64,000 nt of DNA from Caprella mutica (Eukaryota > Arthropoda > Malacostraca > Amphipoda > Caprellidae): positions 1-64,000 of the forward strand of contig CANNZV010001433.1 in NCBI GenBank assembly GCA_947561585.1, read 5' to 3'. Position 1 is the stretch's first letter. Each line of letters opens with the position of its first letter. Below, piece after piece: positions 12,693 through 24,800 of this stretch. Both the position numbers and the translations under genes were made by a program. Under the pieces are notes generated by a model. That model worked only from the letters and a program-made list of their open reading frames with translations, had not been told where the DNA came from and made no database searches.

Positions 12693-13114
12693 AGTATCAC
12701 AAGATGATGACACCCATCAGAAAAGATATCTATAAAATGCCAATGTATTTCAATTAATGTGAAATACGTAAATAATCACTCCATGTCTTACTACATTGAA
12801 AGAACATTCTGTTGTATTAGTTTAATGAGTTGGAAGTTTATGAACTCATTTTTTCTTTATTATTACTTAATGAGTTTTATGAATTTAAACTTAAAAAAAT
12901 GAAAGTATCGTCATCGGTAAGAATAGGCATTTTTGTTAAAGTATCGGTATCGGTAAGTATCGGTATTGGTTGATAATATAAAGTATCGGGAATTATCGGT
13001 GTCGGCAAATTTTTTGGTATCGTTTCATCCCTAATTAAGATACTATTTTATCCATCTGAATCCTAAACAATTATTATAGAAATTCATTTTAAGTTTATTC
13101 TTCACCTATGCAAC

Positions 13115-13220
13115 CACCTAATATGTGGTTACACGACTGTACATGTGATTGGAGACACGACTGGAGACAAGACTGGAGACATGACTGTACATATGATTGG
13201 AGACAAGACTGGAGACATGA
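13115..13220. repeat. Short tandem repeat, GACTGGAGACA words
   Basis: Repeats of GATTGGAGACA / GACTGGAGACA and GACTGTACAT run through the segment. The 72-codon open frame over it is a repeat artefact. Confidence 0.7.
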
Positions 13221-13327
13221 AAATTATCTCCTGTCATTTTCTAACTATTTCTTCGTTATATCTAATTATTTCTACTTCCAATTTAGTAATTTCCATTTTT
13301 TTGTTTCTGGTAATTTAGGTTTCTAAT

Positions 13328-13865
13328 GGTGACAGGACAATAACCCCCCGTGCAAAAAAACCCCGCGGTCAATACCCCCCCCTCCCGTGCAATATACCCC
13401 CCGGACAAAAAAAAAAACGTGCAATAAATCCCCGGACAAGAACCCCCAAGCAAAAAACCCCCGGAATAGCCTAATTCAATTTTATTAATTTTCATTAATT
13501 TTTTTATTAATAAAATTACTATATGTTATAAATATAAAGAGATATAGTGCACCTAAGTTTAGGTTAGCGGTCCGATTGGGGGGGGGGGGGGGGGTTGATA
13601 GTGACAAAATGTATACTGTACTTACTTTTACTATAAAATAGGTAATTGGGTATGCCTTATTTTGCAAAAAAATTGTCATATTTTTGAAGAAAATGTAATA
13701 ATTATTGGTTCGCATTGAATAATGTTTAATATATTAATAAAAATGAATTATGCTATTTATATAGACCGGGGTTTTTTTGCACCGGGGTTTTTTTTTGCTT
13801 GGGGGTTTTTTGTCCGGGGGGTTTATTGCACGGTTTTTTTTTGCACGGGGGGTTATTGTCCTGGA
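13328..13865. mobile_element. Foldback element with phrase-repeat ends (ACCCCC type)
   Basis: The left arm (GGTGACAGGACAATAACCCC, then GTGCAA.ACCCC words) is inverted at the right (GGTTTTTTTGCAC words, ending GGTTATTGTCCTGG). Each arm is about 130 bp and is itself a drifting repeat of GTGCAATAMCCCCCGGACAA. The middle holds a pure G tract and AT-rich sequence with no gene. This is the clearest complete example of the phrase-repeat elements. Confidence 0.75.
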
Positions 13866-14147
13866 ATCGTTTCAAATATAGGTGTATAATAAAAAATATA
13901 TAATTTTTAAATTTTCTATTTAATTTCAGAAGTTCTCAAGTTTCCCCCAATAGATTTTTTTGGGTATATTCATTTTTTATTTTCTATATTAACTTAATTT
14001 GTTTTCATTAGAAATTTAATTCCACTTAAATGAATTGAAATTATCAGAAAAAATTCGTTCATGAACAGTTTATAGGATTTGGAAAATAAAAAGTTTTTTT
14101 TTATGCATTCTTTATGCATGAAAATAGGTTCAAAAATTTACTACAAA

Positions 14148-14852
14148 CAAAGATATTATACTGCAATAAGATACACTACTCTCGCCAATTTCTGCTTTCA
14201 AAAGCGGGAACTAAAATTGAAATATATTAAGAACAATCGAGGTATGTTGTGTCTGTGACGTCATAACAGCAACACTTAAAATCATGTTAAAAGTTTAAAA
14301 CAATTCAAGAAGGAAAATTTGAAAAAAATTAGTTATTAATTTGCATAATTTAATGAATTTATTATATATTAAATAAATTGTTTAACCTGTTAAACCCCTA
14401 ATTTTCTCTTTAAATTTTGTTCCCCTGCTTATATCACGTCACAAATTACTCAATTGTCGCTAACTATCAATATTTCTATTCCTAGTAGGGTAGGTATTGA
14501 AGAGTAAAGCTTTGTGAGCTGTGGTCACAAATTGAGTAATTTGTTACCGTGACGTCAACAAGGCAACACACATAAATAGAAAATTAAGGTTAAGCAGTGT
14601 GAATAATATGAATGGATAATGGATTCATCACTGTTTCTTATAATGGAAATAAATATACAGTTTTCATAATGTTACTTTTTTTCAATTTCTTAAATATGAT
14701 TTTAGAGTGTTGCTGTTATGACGTCACGCAAACAACATATACCTCGATTGTCCTTACTATATTTCAATTCTACTTCCCGCTTTAGAAACCATGTGGAAGA
14801 GAAAATAGAAATTGTCGAGACTAGTGTATTTTATTGTAGTATAATATCTTTG
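14148..14852. mobile_element. 705-bp MITE inserted in the 3' flank of LRR copy A
   Basis: Inverted ends CAAAGATATTATACTGCAAT and its reverse complement, with inverted arms of roughly 130 bp that include GTGACGTCATAACAGCAACA. The flanks CTAC / CTACTAAGTTGTAAG join without a gap in the paralogous flank near 18320-18345, so this is a clean insertion into one paralogue. The segment near 14390-14600 may be a further nested insert. Confidence 0.8.
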
Positions 14853-14962
14853 CTACTAAGTTGTAAGAAAATTTGGTTTGATAATACTGAAGTGTGTAGA
14901 AAATAAATCCCTTGACCATATAACGTTTTAGTAATCAAAAAGTTTTCTAATTACTGAGTTCA

Positions 14963-17004
14963 TCAACATAACTCTTCGTATTGATTAGGATCCAAGTCAC
15001 TCAGCAATTTTCCATCAGCACAAGTAGGTTGTATTATAATTTGTCACTTTCCCCATGTATTCCGGGTTTGTAATAATCCAGGCCAAGTCACAACCGCAGT
15101 CGAGTGGATTGCCTGCGGAAAATTAGAAGAATATTCAATAGAGGAAATTCACAGGATCTAATTCATTTAAGGGCTTCGTTACTCATTTATATTTTAAGGT
15201 AACTTTACTTGCCTTCTCTATAACTGGACTATATTTTAAATATATAATTACTCCCATTTAAGCACATTCTATCTAAAACTGGACACCAATTTCGTGTAAG
15301 CTGAATTGTCCTTTTTTGAAAAGGTCATGTAGCGTCCAATTATTAAACGTCAAATGCTATTTCCTGAACTCTTCAAATACTGTGATGTGAATTAGGTTAA
15401 ACCCTCGTAATGGAAGGTGATGAAAGATAGAACTGATAAAGAAATTACCGTGAATATCTAGTAAAGAAATGTAAGGCATCAGGAATTCAAAGACTGAGGC
15501 ATCAATCGTCTTCAGGAGGTTGTCATGAAGTTGAAAGTTCAACCAATACAGTTCTGTGGAAGAGAAAACGGACATTAATGGGTAAATAAAATTAAACCAT
15601 ATATTAAGAGGGCGATTTAAGTTGGAAACTGTATAATAGCACATTTTCTTTTTGTTGTCTAAAATGAATCGCCATGTTTTTTCTTCAAGAATGAGAAAAC
15701 AGAATATTGGAAAACGGACTAGAATTAGTACAGTTGTACTAAGAAGTGCTGGCTTACAGTTAATTCTGCGTAGTTTTGTGCATTGTATTATTTTGCTATA
15801 GGGACCATTTTAAAATTTCAATATCTTCTGCATTTTGAAACTGAATTTTTAGCCCCCTTAACCATCCCCGTCAGGTGATTTTCAATAATTTATACCTTGT
15901 CTTAATGGCGAGAATTTATTCATTGAATAATTATTCATTAACTTACTCGGTTCTCCTTTCAAAAAGAATGCTCCTGGCTCGATTGTCTCCAATCCATTGC
16001 CGTATAAATCATACACATATCCAAATCTCTGGATGGGAATGGAGCCATTTTCCAGACTCTTGATGTTGTTGAGATGTAAATAAAAGTAACTCATGTATGG
16101 AATCTCATCGAATGTTCCTATGAGAAAAATAAACTGATTAGAGTAAATATTAATTTGAATTTGTAATAAATTTTAAAGATATTTTAGTTTTTAGTGCCTA
16201 ATACTAATTAATCTTCAGCTCAGGTAGAAATATTTTATTTACTGGAGTAGCTTTTTAGTATCCATGAGCAATGGATTATTAATTATAAAAAAATGTAAAT
16301 ATTGTTAGTTCGCTGTTCTAATTCTTTATATTGAGATGATAATTATAAATATGCTGCATTAACTATCAATTGACTGTTATTATAATATAAAATTATAAAT
16401 AATTACCTGGAGTTATTTGAGATATTTGTGATTCAGCGAGATTAAGATATGATTAACTGTCACTGCTAATTGCAGGAACTGATGTCAAATTAGAATAAAC
16501 CATTTGGAAATTGGTTATCTTGTCACTAAGTGGAGGAGGAGGGAATACCAGAGATGACAGCTCTGTACGATATAGTCTAACACTCTCAAGATCTGAAGAG
16601 GAACAAGAGTGATTGAAATCATCACTGACTTCTACCAGTGATGGGAATGGTCCAGGAGTCAGGTCGAATCGTTTGAACTTCACTCCACCGCAGGTGAAAT
16701 TAAAAGCTGTTAAAGAAATTGATGATGCCATTTTAAATTCATAAAAGTCATTCACAGGGAATTCTATCATTAAGATGTTGGCGAGTTCTTCGTCAGAGGT
16801 TATGTCCGTACAGTCCAGAGTTAGTCTGTCATAATCCGAAAAGTAAGAACAAAAACACGGGGCAATGTCCGTTGCATTCGGACATGGGTAATCCCGAGGT
16901 TGTTGCTGATTGGTTTCATTGACGTGAAATTCAATTAAGGTTTCACCGGCACTGAGAGAATTAATACTTGACAGAACAAGTAATTGAATGATGAAGTTAA
17001 ACAT
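14963..17004 (-). pseudogene. LRR secreted protein, copy A, broken by nonsense and frameshift
   Basis: Four exons match the intact copies at 18438-20785 and 27200-29109: 16407-17004, 15947-16117, 15449-15553 and 14963-15112, with the same splice sites and exon lengths 598, 171 and 105. Exon 1 encodes the signal peptide MFNFIIQLLVLSSINSLSAG and the N-terminal cysteine cap. In exon 1 a TTA leucine codon of the other copies reads TAA (stop at 16453-16455; the changed base is 16454). Exon 4 is 150 nt against 152 and 149 in the intact copies, which shifts the frame just before the last conserved cysteine segment and gives an early TGA. Promoter and splice sites are intact, so it may still be transcribed. 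Either a recent pseudogene, a null allele or, less likely, a truncated secreted product of about 183 residues. Confidence 0.85.
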
Positions 17005-17046
17005 GTTGATAGTACCACTGTCGCCAGATAGAGTTACGGTGCTGTC

Positions 17047-17054
17047 CTTTATAA
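17047..17054 (-). promoter_or_regulatory. TATA box of LRR copy A
   Basis: TTATAAAG on the minus strand, 44 nt upstream of the ATG. The box and its distance are identical in the two sister genes, which implies a very short 5' leader and supports the ATG at 17004 over the in-frame ATG at 17103, which lies upstream of the box. Confidence 0.65.
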
Positions 17055-17334
17055 GTCTTACCGAAGAGCAGATTGTCCCTTTCTCCCGTTTACACGATAA
17101 CAATTATTATATGCATCATGTGATATCTTCTTGGAATAAGTTAGTCAGATTATGATGTTTTTCCAACACAACATAATCGTTTCTATGCGATATTGAGAGC
17201 TAGAGAAGAGAGAGATGCTATGAGGTTAATGAAATAGTAATGTTCCATTGCTAGGTTCTCATACTCATTTCTTTTCTGAACTAATCCGATAATTCTTTGG
17301 TCAAATTTCAGAGAGTTTTATCTACTCAAACAAT

Positions 17335-17672
17335 CCATTCACCTCCTATCAATGCAATGTCCCCTCCATTCACCTCCCATCAATGCAATGTCCCCTCCAT
17401 TTACATCCCATCCATGCAATGTCCCCTCCATTCACCTCCCATCCATGCAATGTCCCCTCCATTCACCTCCCATCCATGCAATGTCCCCTCCATTCACCTC
17501 CCATCCATGCAATGTCCCCTCCATTCGCCTCCCATCCATGCAATGTCCCCTCCATTCACCTCCCATCAATGCAATGTCCCCTCCATTCACCTCCCATCAA
17601 TGCAATGTCCCCTCCATTCACCTCCCATCAATGCAATGTCCCCTCCATTCACCTCCCATCAATGCAATGAAT
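17335..17672. repeat. 31-bp minisatellite, about 10-11 copies
   Basis: Unit CCCTCCATTCACCTCCCATC + CATGCAATGTC, with C/A variation at one site. It lies about 300 bp upstream of LRR copy A. The overlapping plus-strand frames of 95-142 codons (repeats such as MSPPFTSHPCNVPS) are repeat artefacts. Confidence 0.95.
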
Positions 17673-17804
17673 CTGCTCATCCATTTCTTCCTTTTTCTTT
17701 TGCAATCTTTACATCTTTAACATAAGTTAATTGCTTTACTACTTCAGAAAAGTTATTATTTTGTTTTATCTAAATAGAACTTTCTATACACTTTATATTG
17801 GGTT

Positions 17805-17985
17805 AATTACGTTAGTTACCGGGTAGTTACCGGTTAGTTACCGGTTAGTTTGGGTTAGTTACGTTAGTTACCGGGTAGTTTGGGTTAGTTACGTTAGTTA
17901 CCGGGTAGTTTGGGTTAGTTACCGGTTAGTTTGGGTTAGTTACCGGACAGTTTGGGTTAGTTACGAGTTATCGGACAGTTCCACA
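17805..17985. repeat. GTTAGTTACCGG tandem words ending in a palindromic-MITE arm
   Basis: Drifting copies of GGGTTAGTTACGTTAGTTACCGG lead into GGGTTAGTTACGAGTTATCGG ACAGTTCCACAT, which is the arm of the window's common palindromic MITE. The array looks like local amplification of the MITE terminus. Confidence 0.6.
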
Positions 17986-18437
17986 TTATGTGTTTTCTGC
18001 TTTCAAATTTTTGATTCAGGTAATTTTTTTCATCAAATTTTTGTTTCTGATAATTTTGGCTTTGAATGTAGGTACGAAATATTATTTTTAAAATTTCCAT
18101 GTATTTTTAGAGGTTCTTAAGTTTCTCCAAATAGATTTCTTTCAATATCTTCCTTCTTATTTTTTCTATAATTCGCTAATTTTCTCTTATTTTAAATTTT
18201 ATTCCACACAAATGAATTGAAATTGAAACGAAAAAATTTGTCAATGAAAAGTTATTAGGATTTTGAAAAAGGAAAATACCTTTTTAATGCACTGTTTATT
18301 GGTAGAATAGGTTCCAAAAAATATACTACTAAGTTGTAAGAACATTTCGGCTTGATAACACTAAAGTGTGAATAAAATAAATCCCCTCACCGTTAAATGC
18401 TTCAGTATCAAAAAATATCTTCTAATTACTGAGTTCA

Positions 18438-20785
18438 TCAGCAAAGCTCTTCGTACTGGGTAGGATCCAAGTCAGTCAGCAATGTTCCATCTGCGCATGT
18501 AGGAGAAGATCCATAGCGTGTCACTTTCGCCATGTATTCATCGTTTGTAATAATCCAGGCCAAGTCACAACCGCAGTCGAGTGGATTGTCTGCGGAAAAT
18601 TAGGAGAATATTTGGTAAATTCCTAGTTCACGTCCCTGTTTCATTTAGGGACGTGAACTAGGAAGGGGCTATTTTCAAATTAATTTTTCTAAAATTTAAT
18701 TACTTTTATCTGATTAAAAATTAAAATATATTGCACTAAAAATATAAATTGGTAAAAAATCTTGTACAAATAATACTAAAAACGAATGTTTGAGATTGAA
18801 TTGAAGTTCAACAAATTACTATAGATTCAAAATATTGCTACATATTTTATTATTTGTTTATATAATCAAATAAAAAATATCGTTAAAATAATACGTTTAC
18901 CCCCTTCCTAGTTCCTAGGGACGTGAACTAAGAAGGTGGTATTTGGATCGGTTCCTAGTTCGCGTCCCTAAATGAAATAGGGATGTGAACTAGGAAAATA
19001 CTCAATAGAGGAAGTTCAAAAGGATTTAATTAATTTGAGGGCATCGTCACTCATTTATATTTCAGGGTAACTTTACATGCTTCTTCATTCACGAGACCAT
19101 ATTTTAACTATCAATATATAACACTTAAATCTAAAACTAGACACCTATTTTGCGTAAGCTGATTTGTCTTTTTCTCAAATGTTATGTAGCGTCTAATTAT
19201 CGTACGACAGATGATATTTCCGAAATACAAACCGCCACTCTTCAAATACTGTGATGTGAATTAGGTTAAACCCTCGTAATGAAAGGTGATGAAAGATAGA
19301 ACTGATAAAGAAATTACCGTAAATATTGAGTACATCAATGTAAGGCATCAGGAATTCAAAGACTGAGGCATCAATCGTCTTCAGGAGGTTGTCATTCAGT
19401 TGAATCCACAATGAATTCGGTGCTGTGGAAGAGAAAAGAGACATAAATGTTTGAATGAATTAAAAACATCATTGCACACTGCACGATATCAGTCAAGTTA
19501 TTTTCGATAATTTATACTTTTGCAAATATCGACAACTTGGACGAAGAATAAATGTATTATTCATTTATTCATTTATTATATAATTATTCATTGACTTACT
19601 CGGTTTTCCGTTCAAAAAGAATGCTCCTGGCTCAATTGTCTCCATTTCATTATTTTTCAAATAATACCCAGATCCGGATCTCGTGATGGGAATGGAGCCA
19701 TTTTCCAGAATCTTGATGTTGCATTCATCTATCACCAAGTTCTCCAGGTATGGAATCTTATCGAATGTTCCTATGAGAAAATAAAGGGATTAAAGTAAAT
19801 ATTAATTTAGCATTGTAATATATTTTCAAGATATTTTAGTTTTTAGTGCCTATAATACTAATACTAATCAATCTTCAGCTCAGGTAGAAATATTTTATTT
19901 ACTTGAGTAGCTTTTTAGTATCCATGAGCACTCTTTACTATAACAATTTTCTACTGATTAGTAAGTTGTAAGTAACGAATGTGCAATGCAAAAAAAATAT
20001 TTATCTTTATTTAATTATTAAAGTATATTTATTGGAAAAGCTACCTCTGTGTATTGATTATATGTTAGTAATTAATACAAAATGTAAATGTGGATAGTTT
20101 GTATTTCTAACTCATTAATCAAAATTGATGATTATACATATACTGCATTAATGAACAATTGACCATTATTTTGATATACATAATTACCTGGACCTATTTG
20201 AGATATTTCTGCATCCTCGAGTGCAAGATACACTAAACTGTCACTGTTAATGGGAGGAACTGATGCCAAATTCGAATCATACATATCAAAATGGGTTATC
20301 TTGTCACTAAGTGGAGGAGGTGGAAAGACCAGTGTTGAAAGCTGTGTATGATGTAATTCAACATACTCTAGATCTGAAGAGGAGCATGTCTCGTAGAATT
20401 CATCACTGACTTCTACCAGTGATGGGAATGGTCCAGGAAGTAGATAGAACCGTTGGAACTTTACACCTCCGCAAGTGAAATTAAGAGCTGTTAGAGATGA
20501 CGAGTTACGCATTTTAAATAAATAGAAGTCATTCACAGGGAATTCTTTTGCTAAGATGCTGACAAGTTCTTCGTCAGAGGATATGTCCGTACAATCGAGA
20601 GTTAGTCTGTCTGAATCCGAATCGTAAGTACAGACACACGGGGCAATGTCTGCTGCATTCGGACATGGGTAATTCCGAGGTTGTTGGACATTGGTTTCAT
20701 TGTCGTGAAATTCAGTCAAGGTTTCACCGGCACTGAGAGAAATAATACTTGACAGAACAAGTAATTGGATGATGAAGTTAAACAT
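18438..20785 (-). CDS. Secreted LRR protein, copy B (oplophorus-luciferase non-catalytic subunit-like), 341 aa
   Basis: Exons 20188-20785, 19600-19770, 19318-19422 and 18438-18589; donors are GTAATT or GTAAGT, acceptors CACAG, ATAG or CGCAG, and phases are all 1, giving 1026 nt with one stop. Residues 1 to about 20 are a signal peptide (MFNFIIQLLVLSSIISLSAG). A cysteine cap follows (YPCPNAADIAPCVC ... LTLDC), then degenerate leucine-rich repeats, with exon 2 (FDKIPYLENLVIDE) and exon 3 (LNDNLLKTIDASVF) each holding a repeat, and a C-terminal cap NPLDCGCDLAWIITN with a final cysteine. This order matches the crustacean LRR proteins annotated after the non-catalytic subunit of Oplophorus luciferase. 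That name does not mean the animal glows; these are secreted LRR proteins of unknown role. Sister to copy C and broken copy A. Confidence 0.88.
18608..18996. mobile_element. MITE with hairpin ends in the last intron of LRR copy B
   Basis: The insert starts CCTAGTTCACGTCCCTGTTT and ends GGGATGTGAACTAGGA. Each end is itself a hairpin (TAGTTCACGTCCC facing GGGACGTGAACTA). The flanks GGAGAATA and ATACTCAATAGAGG are contiguous in copies A and C, so it inserted after the duplication. It lies in the intron between exons 3 and 4, about 20 bp from the exon 4 acceptor. Confidence 0.8.
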
Positions 20786-20827
20786 GTTGATTGTACCACT
20801 GTCTCCAGATAGAGTTACGGTGCTGTC

Positions 20828-20835
20828 CTTTATAA
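20828..20835 (-). promoter_or_regulatory. TATA box of LRR copy B
   Basis: TTATAAAG 44 nt upstream of the ATG at 20785, at the same distance as in copies A and C. The sequence between box and ATG, with a CGACAGTGG or AGACAGTGG initiator-like word, is also conserved. Confidence 0.65.
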
Positions 20836-20924
20836 GTCTTATCGAAGAGCAGATTGTCCCTTTCACACGGTTGCACTATAACAATTATTCTATGCATCAT
20901 ATGATAACTTCTTCTCTATTGTAA

Positions 20925-21155
20925 AATAATTAATAATTTGCTAATAAACAATAAAATGTTACGCTGTATAATAATAAATAATACACTATTAAACAGTAAA
21001 GTGTTACCCTGTATAATAATAAATAATACGGTAATAAACAGTAAAGGGTCACCCTGTACAATAACAAATAATACGCTAATAATCAATAAAGAGTTACACT
21101 GTATAATAATAAATAATACGATATCAAAAAGTAAAGTCTTACCCTGTATGTATTG
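20925..21155. repeat. 45-bp tandem repeat, about 5 copies
   Basis: CTGTATAATAATAAATAATAC recurs at 45-bp steps with TAAACAGTAAAGTGTTACC between. It is upstream of LRR copy B; a single copy is found at the same place upstream of copy C. The 87-codon frames on both strands are artefacts. Confidence 0.85.
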
Positions 21156-21723
21156 CATTTCTTCTAACTTTCGTAACATTGGAATTCAATTTCATCTCTA
21201 GTAAATAAATTTTTTGAAAGTCAAACTATCATCTCTTTGAAATTTATTATCTTACGAAGATTACTTAAAAATATTCATATTCATTGGGATTTTCATATTA
21301 TCAAGAGGGTTTTAGAATTTCAACGTTGAGGGTATTTTTAAGTTTCAAGCTTTCGAATAGCAAAATGTCTATCAATCGTCAGAAACTAAATAAATTACGA
21401 TAAATAGTTCCCTCCTATAATTCTTATTGCAGTGTACGTACATCAAATAAGCAAACAAAGGAAAGCTTGTAGTCTAAATGTAACTTTGACATTGATATTT
21501 TAATACCCCTCTTAACTGCAGAGTATCATATTATACAAAGGCTCCATTGAGTAGTTATCAATGAGTTCTTTAACGTGATGTTCAACTTTAAGTGGCACTT
21601 TGGCATGAATTAAATTTGTTGTCAAGTGGCTTGGCATGAATAGATTCTTGTGTATTTCTTAGAACTGAATATAGTAATTTATTACATTAGGATACTTTAC
21701 TCATTAGGTAGCTAGGTGCCTAC

Positions 21724-21731
21724 TATATAAG
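21724..21731 (+). promoter_or_regulatory. TATA box of the Ig-lectin gene
   Basis: TATATAAG, with initiator-like ACCAGTGTG about 30 bp downstream and TCAGT at 21771. The first suitable ATG is at 21857, which would give a leader of about 100 nt. Confidence 0.5.
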
Positions 21732-21856
21732 ACACTGAACAGTCTAACCTAGTACCAGTGTGTTATAGTGTCAGTTTAGTGCTGTCGTTTATAAGTACTG
21801 CTACTACTGATGAAATCTTTCTTTCCTTATTAAATCCCTCCATCATATTTATAAAT

Positions 21857-24800
21857 ATGAAGCAAAAGACGTCCATAGTTTTGGTTTTTGCTTTCAGCAG
21901 TTTCTTCTTCTGTCGAGCCGGAGGTAAGGGAATTTATATCCAAAATAATATCTTATTTGCAATTAATTATTTCGAAAAAGTAGTAATTTAGACTATCCTT
22001 TGGATAGTGCATCTCTCTTTCTGTTCATTTTATCGTTTAGTATCTGAAAACCCTGTTATAATGCTAAACTAAATAATTTATAGTTATAATTTGAATCCTG
22101 AACGTTTACTGGTTACCATTTCATCGATTGGATGAATGAGACAGCATGCAGATTCTTAAAGGGAATCTGTGTTGGTAATAATTATACTCTTCTTTTCCAA
22201 CAGCTGATGTATTGAATATCCCAGAGTTATTCACTACTCTCAATAGCTCAGTTTATATCCCTTGTAATGTTGACACTGGAACTGATTATGTGAGTATTCA
22301 GCTTACTCGCGGAATCAACAAATAGGTTTTGGTCTTGGTCTAATCTAAAAATATCAAAGTGTCAGTCGGTCAATCCGTCAAAACAGTTTTATTATGGAGA
22401 GTAAATTCAGTGGAATAAATTATTCGAGTAGCTACAGTTCATTTCATCTATTGAATATAATCACCATATACAGTAATCTCTTACCTAAACTAAGTTATAT
22501 TTTAGCTACACTGATTACCTTCACTTCCCCCTTCTACACTTCCTCGACTAACACTTTCCCCACAATTCAGGCTCACATACAAAAAAGTGTACCAACTTTG
22601 AATTAATATAAATTACGAGTATATAAGTAGACGAAAAATAATGTAAAAGCAATATTAAAATGATATTTCTCACATCTATCCATTCTACTACCGCAATGTG
22701 CTTTATACCGATAAAGAGAATTGAAATAAAACCCAAAAACAGATAGAGGAAACACAAATATTAATAGAATATAGCGTTTACAGAACTGAATTCACATCTG
22801 TAGATTTTAAGCTTTATTAATTCGTTTAAAGTGAAGGATGATCTTTGGAGTTGCATGTAGTAATGCCGGTGGTAAAATGGATTCATGTAAAACACTTAAT
22901 TTTTAATTTTATTTGAACTCTATTTCTTATCTAGTTAAAAATACAATATTTACAATAATTCAAAGTTGGGTATACTTTTTTTGTGGGTCACCCTGCATAG
23001 TAAGTGGCACCCACTAACACACATGGTACTATGAGTATTCCAATTAAAATTAATTTATCAATTCTGTTACCAGAGAAATAGAAATTGTATCTATTTGACT
23101 AAATTGACACTCCTAGTATTCGGAACATGGAGAGGACTGAGATATTCCCCAGGTATTATTGTAATGATAAAAGCTTTTCTCACCTAGGAACATGTGACTC
23201 CGATTTCTTGGACTCGGGTAGGGTATGACGGCTTTGTACAGAAAATCATGGCACCTGATTTTGTTCCACCAAGCAATGTGGATTTACATTCAAGTCGAAT
23301 AAACAGCTTCGATTCGCTTATAGTTAGAAACATGGTAAATTCAATGTCTGGCACCTACACCTGTCACACTGATAAAGGAAACGCTAGTACATTGGTCCAT
23401 GTTTTAGATAGTGGTGAGTGTCTTTGAATTTGTATTAAATATTTGACAGGTCTAGGACCTTTTCTCCAGGGACATTTCAATCAACGGATATTTCTTCCAC
23501 GGTTAATTCGTTCTTGAAATGCTTTATTTTGAATTAAAATGTGTGAATGATATTTTATAATATTACATTAATAACCATCTGTAAATAATAATAAGTAATA
23601 ATATTATAGTGATGTAAGCCAAATCATATCATAGGATCACATAAAAAATGTTTACCTTTCGAGAATTTTTATTTCAAAATCGACCGTACATTTTCAGTGT
23701 TTAATTTTGAAGTACAAACTCTCTGTAAAGAAACTTAAGTAGACCCCGCTTTCATAATAGCACGACTTGAAGCAGGGTTGACCCCGAGCTTACTTACATC
23801 AGTTGTACTGGAAAATTATTTTTAAACAATTCTATTCACATTCATACAAAATATGGTACATAGTATTAGTGAACCATTCATACGTTCTTTGATTTATGTT
23901 AATAGAAAACGAAAAGATTGGAGTAACAATGCTAAACTTGAAACGGGGTCTTCCCCGCTTCAAGTTTAATTTCTAAGTTAATGTGAGGTACGATTTTTGA
24001 CTTAAAGCGGTGTCTGCCTGTACTCAATTACGTCATAATGCATTCTCTTCATCAATTCCTAATAACCCACAACAAAGAGTTGACTTGAAGTGAATATTTC
24101 TATATTTTACGCATAAGTTGATTTCATATATCATTTAAAAAAAGTATTCCCGTTTTATTATTTTACTGTTGCCAGCCAGTAGGAGTAGGAGAATAAGATT
24201 GCAAAGAATCCAAAAACAATGAATTTATAATTACAATCAACACGGAGTGTTCAATTTCCACTTTTATAGTACAAAATATATATAACATTTCGTGGACGAA
24301 TTGTCCGTGGATGGAATGTCTGACTAGGATATTTGGCAATTTGAAATTTAGAAGAATGTGCTGCAGTTTGAGCGCTAAAAAATATACGTTTAAGAGTCGC
24401 CATAACTATACTTACATATGAGATATAAAATTCAAACAAAGAGAATTTGAAAGAGAATTAAGTGAAATTTTATATAGTCCATTTTGAACAATATAATTTG
24501 CAACAGCTCTGTGTAACAATCTTTTTGAACTCACACTTGTGAATATGTTCCACTGAGGTAAGTACCGAGTTATCGACCACTGACCAGTTCCATATTTTCG
24601 ATCATATAGAATTAAAGGATATATAATAATTATATATATTCTTATATGATTGGTAATGTGGAAGCGGTTGATTACTCGGAACTTCCCCAACTTCCCCAAC
24701 CTTTCAGAATCACCTCCAATGGTCTCTTCAATTGAGTCACAACATAAACCCAATCCGTGCTCAGAGAATTTCGATTTGGTCCATGGCAAGTGTCTCTACT

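Larger units (their letters stand above)
11290..13033. mobile_element. hAT-like non-autonomous element
   Basis: The left end TAGGAATGGGACGAAATATC and right end GGTATCGTTTCATCCCTA are inverted, and both subterminal regions are rich in the word GTATCGGTATCGG. TAGGGATGG-type ends with such subterminal repeats suggest a hAT relative. No clean 8-bp duplication or transposase is visible. The interior contains two further insert ends: TAGGGTTGTGACAATAT near 11563 and a TTGTCC phrase repeat near 12595. Confidence 0.6.

Noticed and set aside
17005..17103. Longer start for LRR copy A (and matching upstream codons in copy B)
   Set aside because: The extra codons lie upstream of or across a conserved TATA box and would put the signal peptide inside the protein.
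17297..17725. Proline/serine/threonine-rich open frames of 95-142 codons
   Set aside because: They are frames of the 31-bp minisatellite upstream of LRR copy A.
21758..21856. Upstream extension of the Ig-lectin first exon
   Set aside because: It would lie next to the TATA box and place a long segment before the clear signal peptide that starts at 21857.
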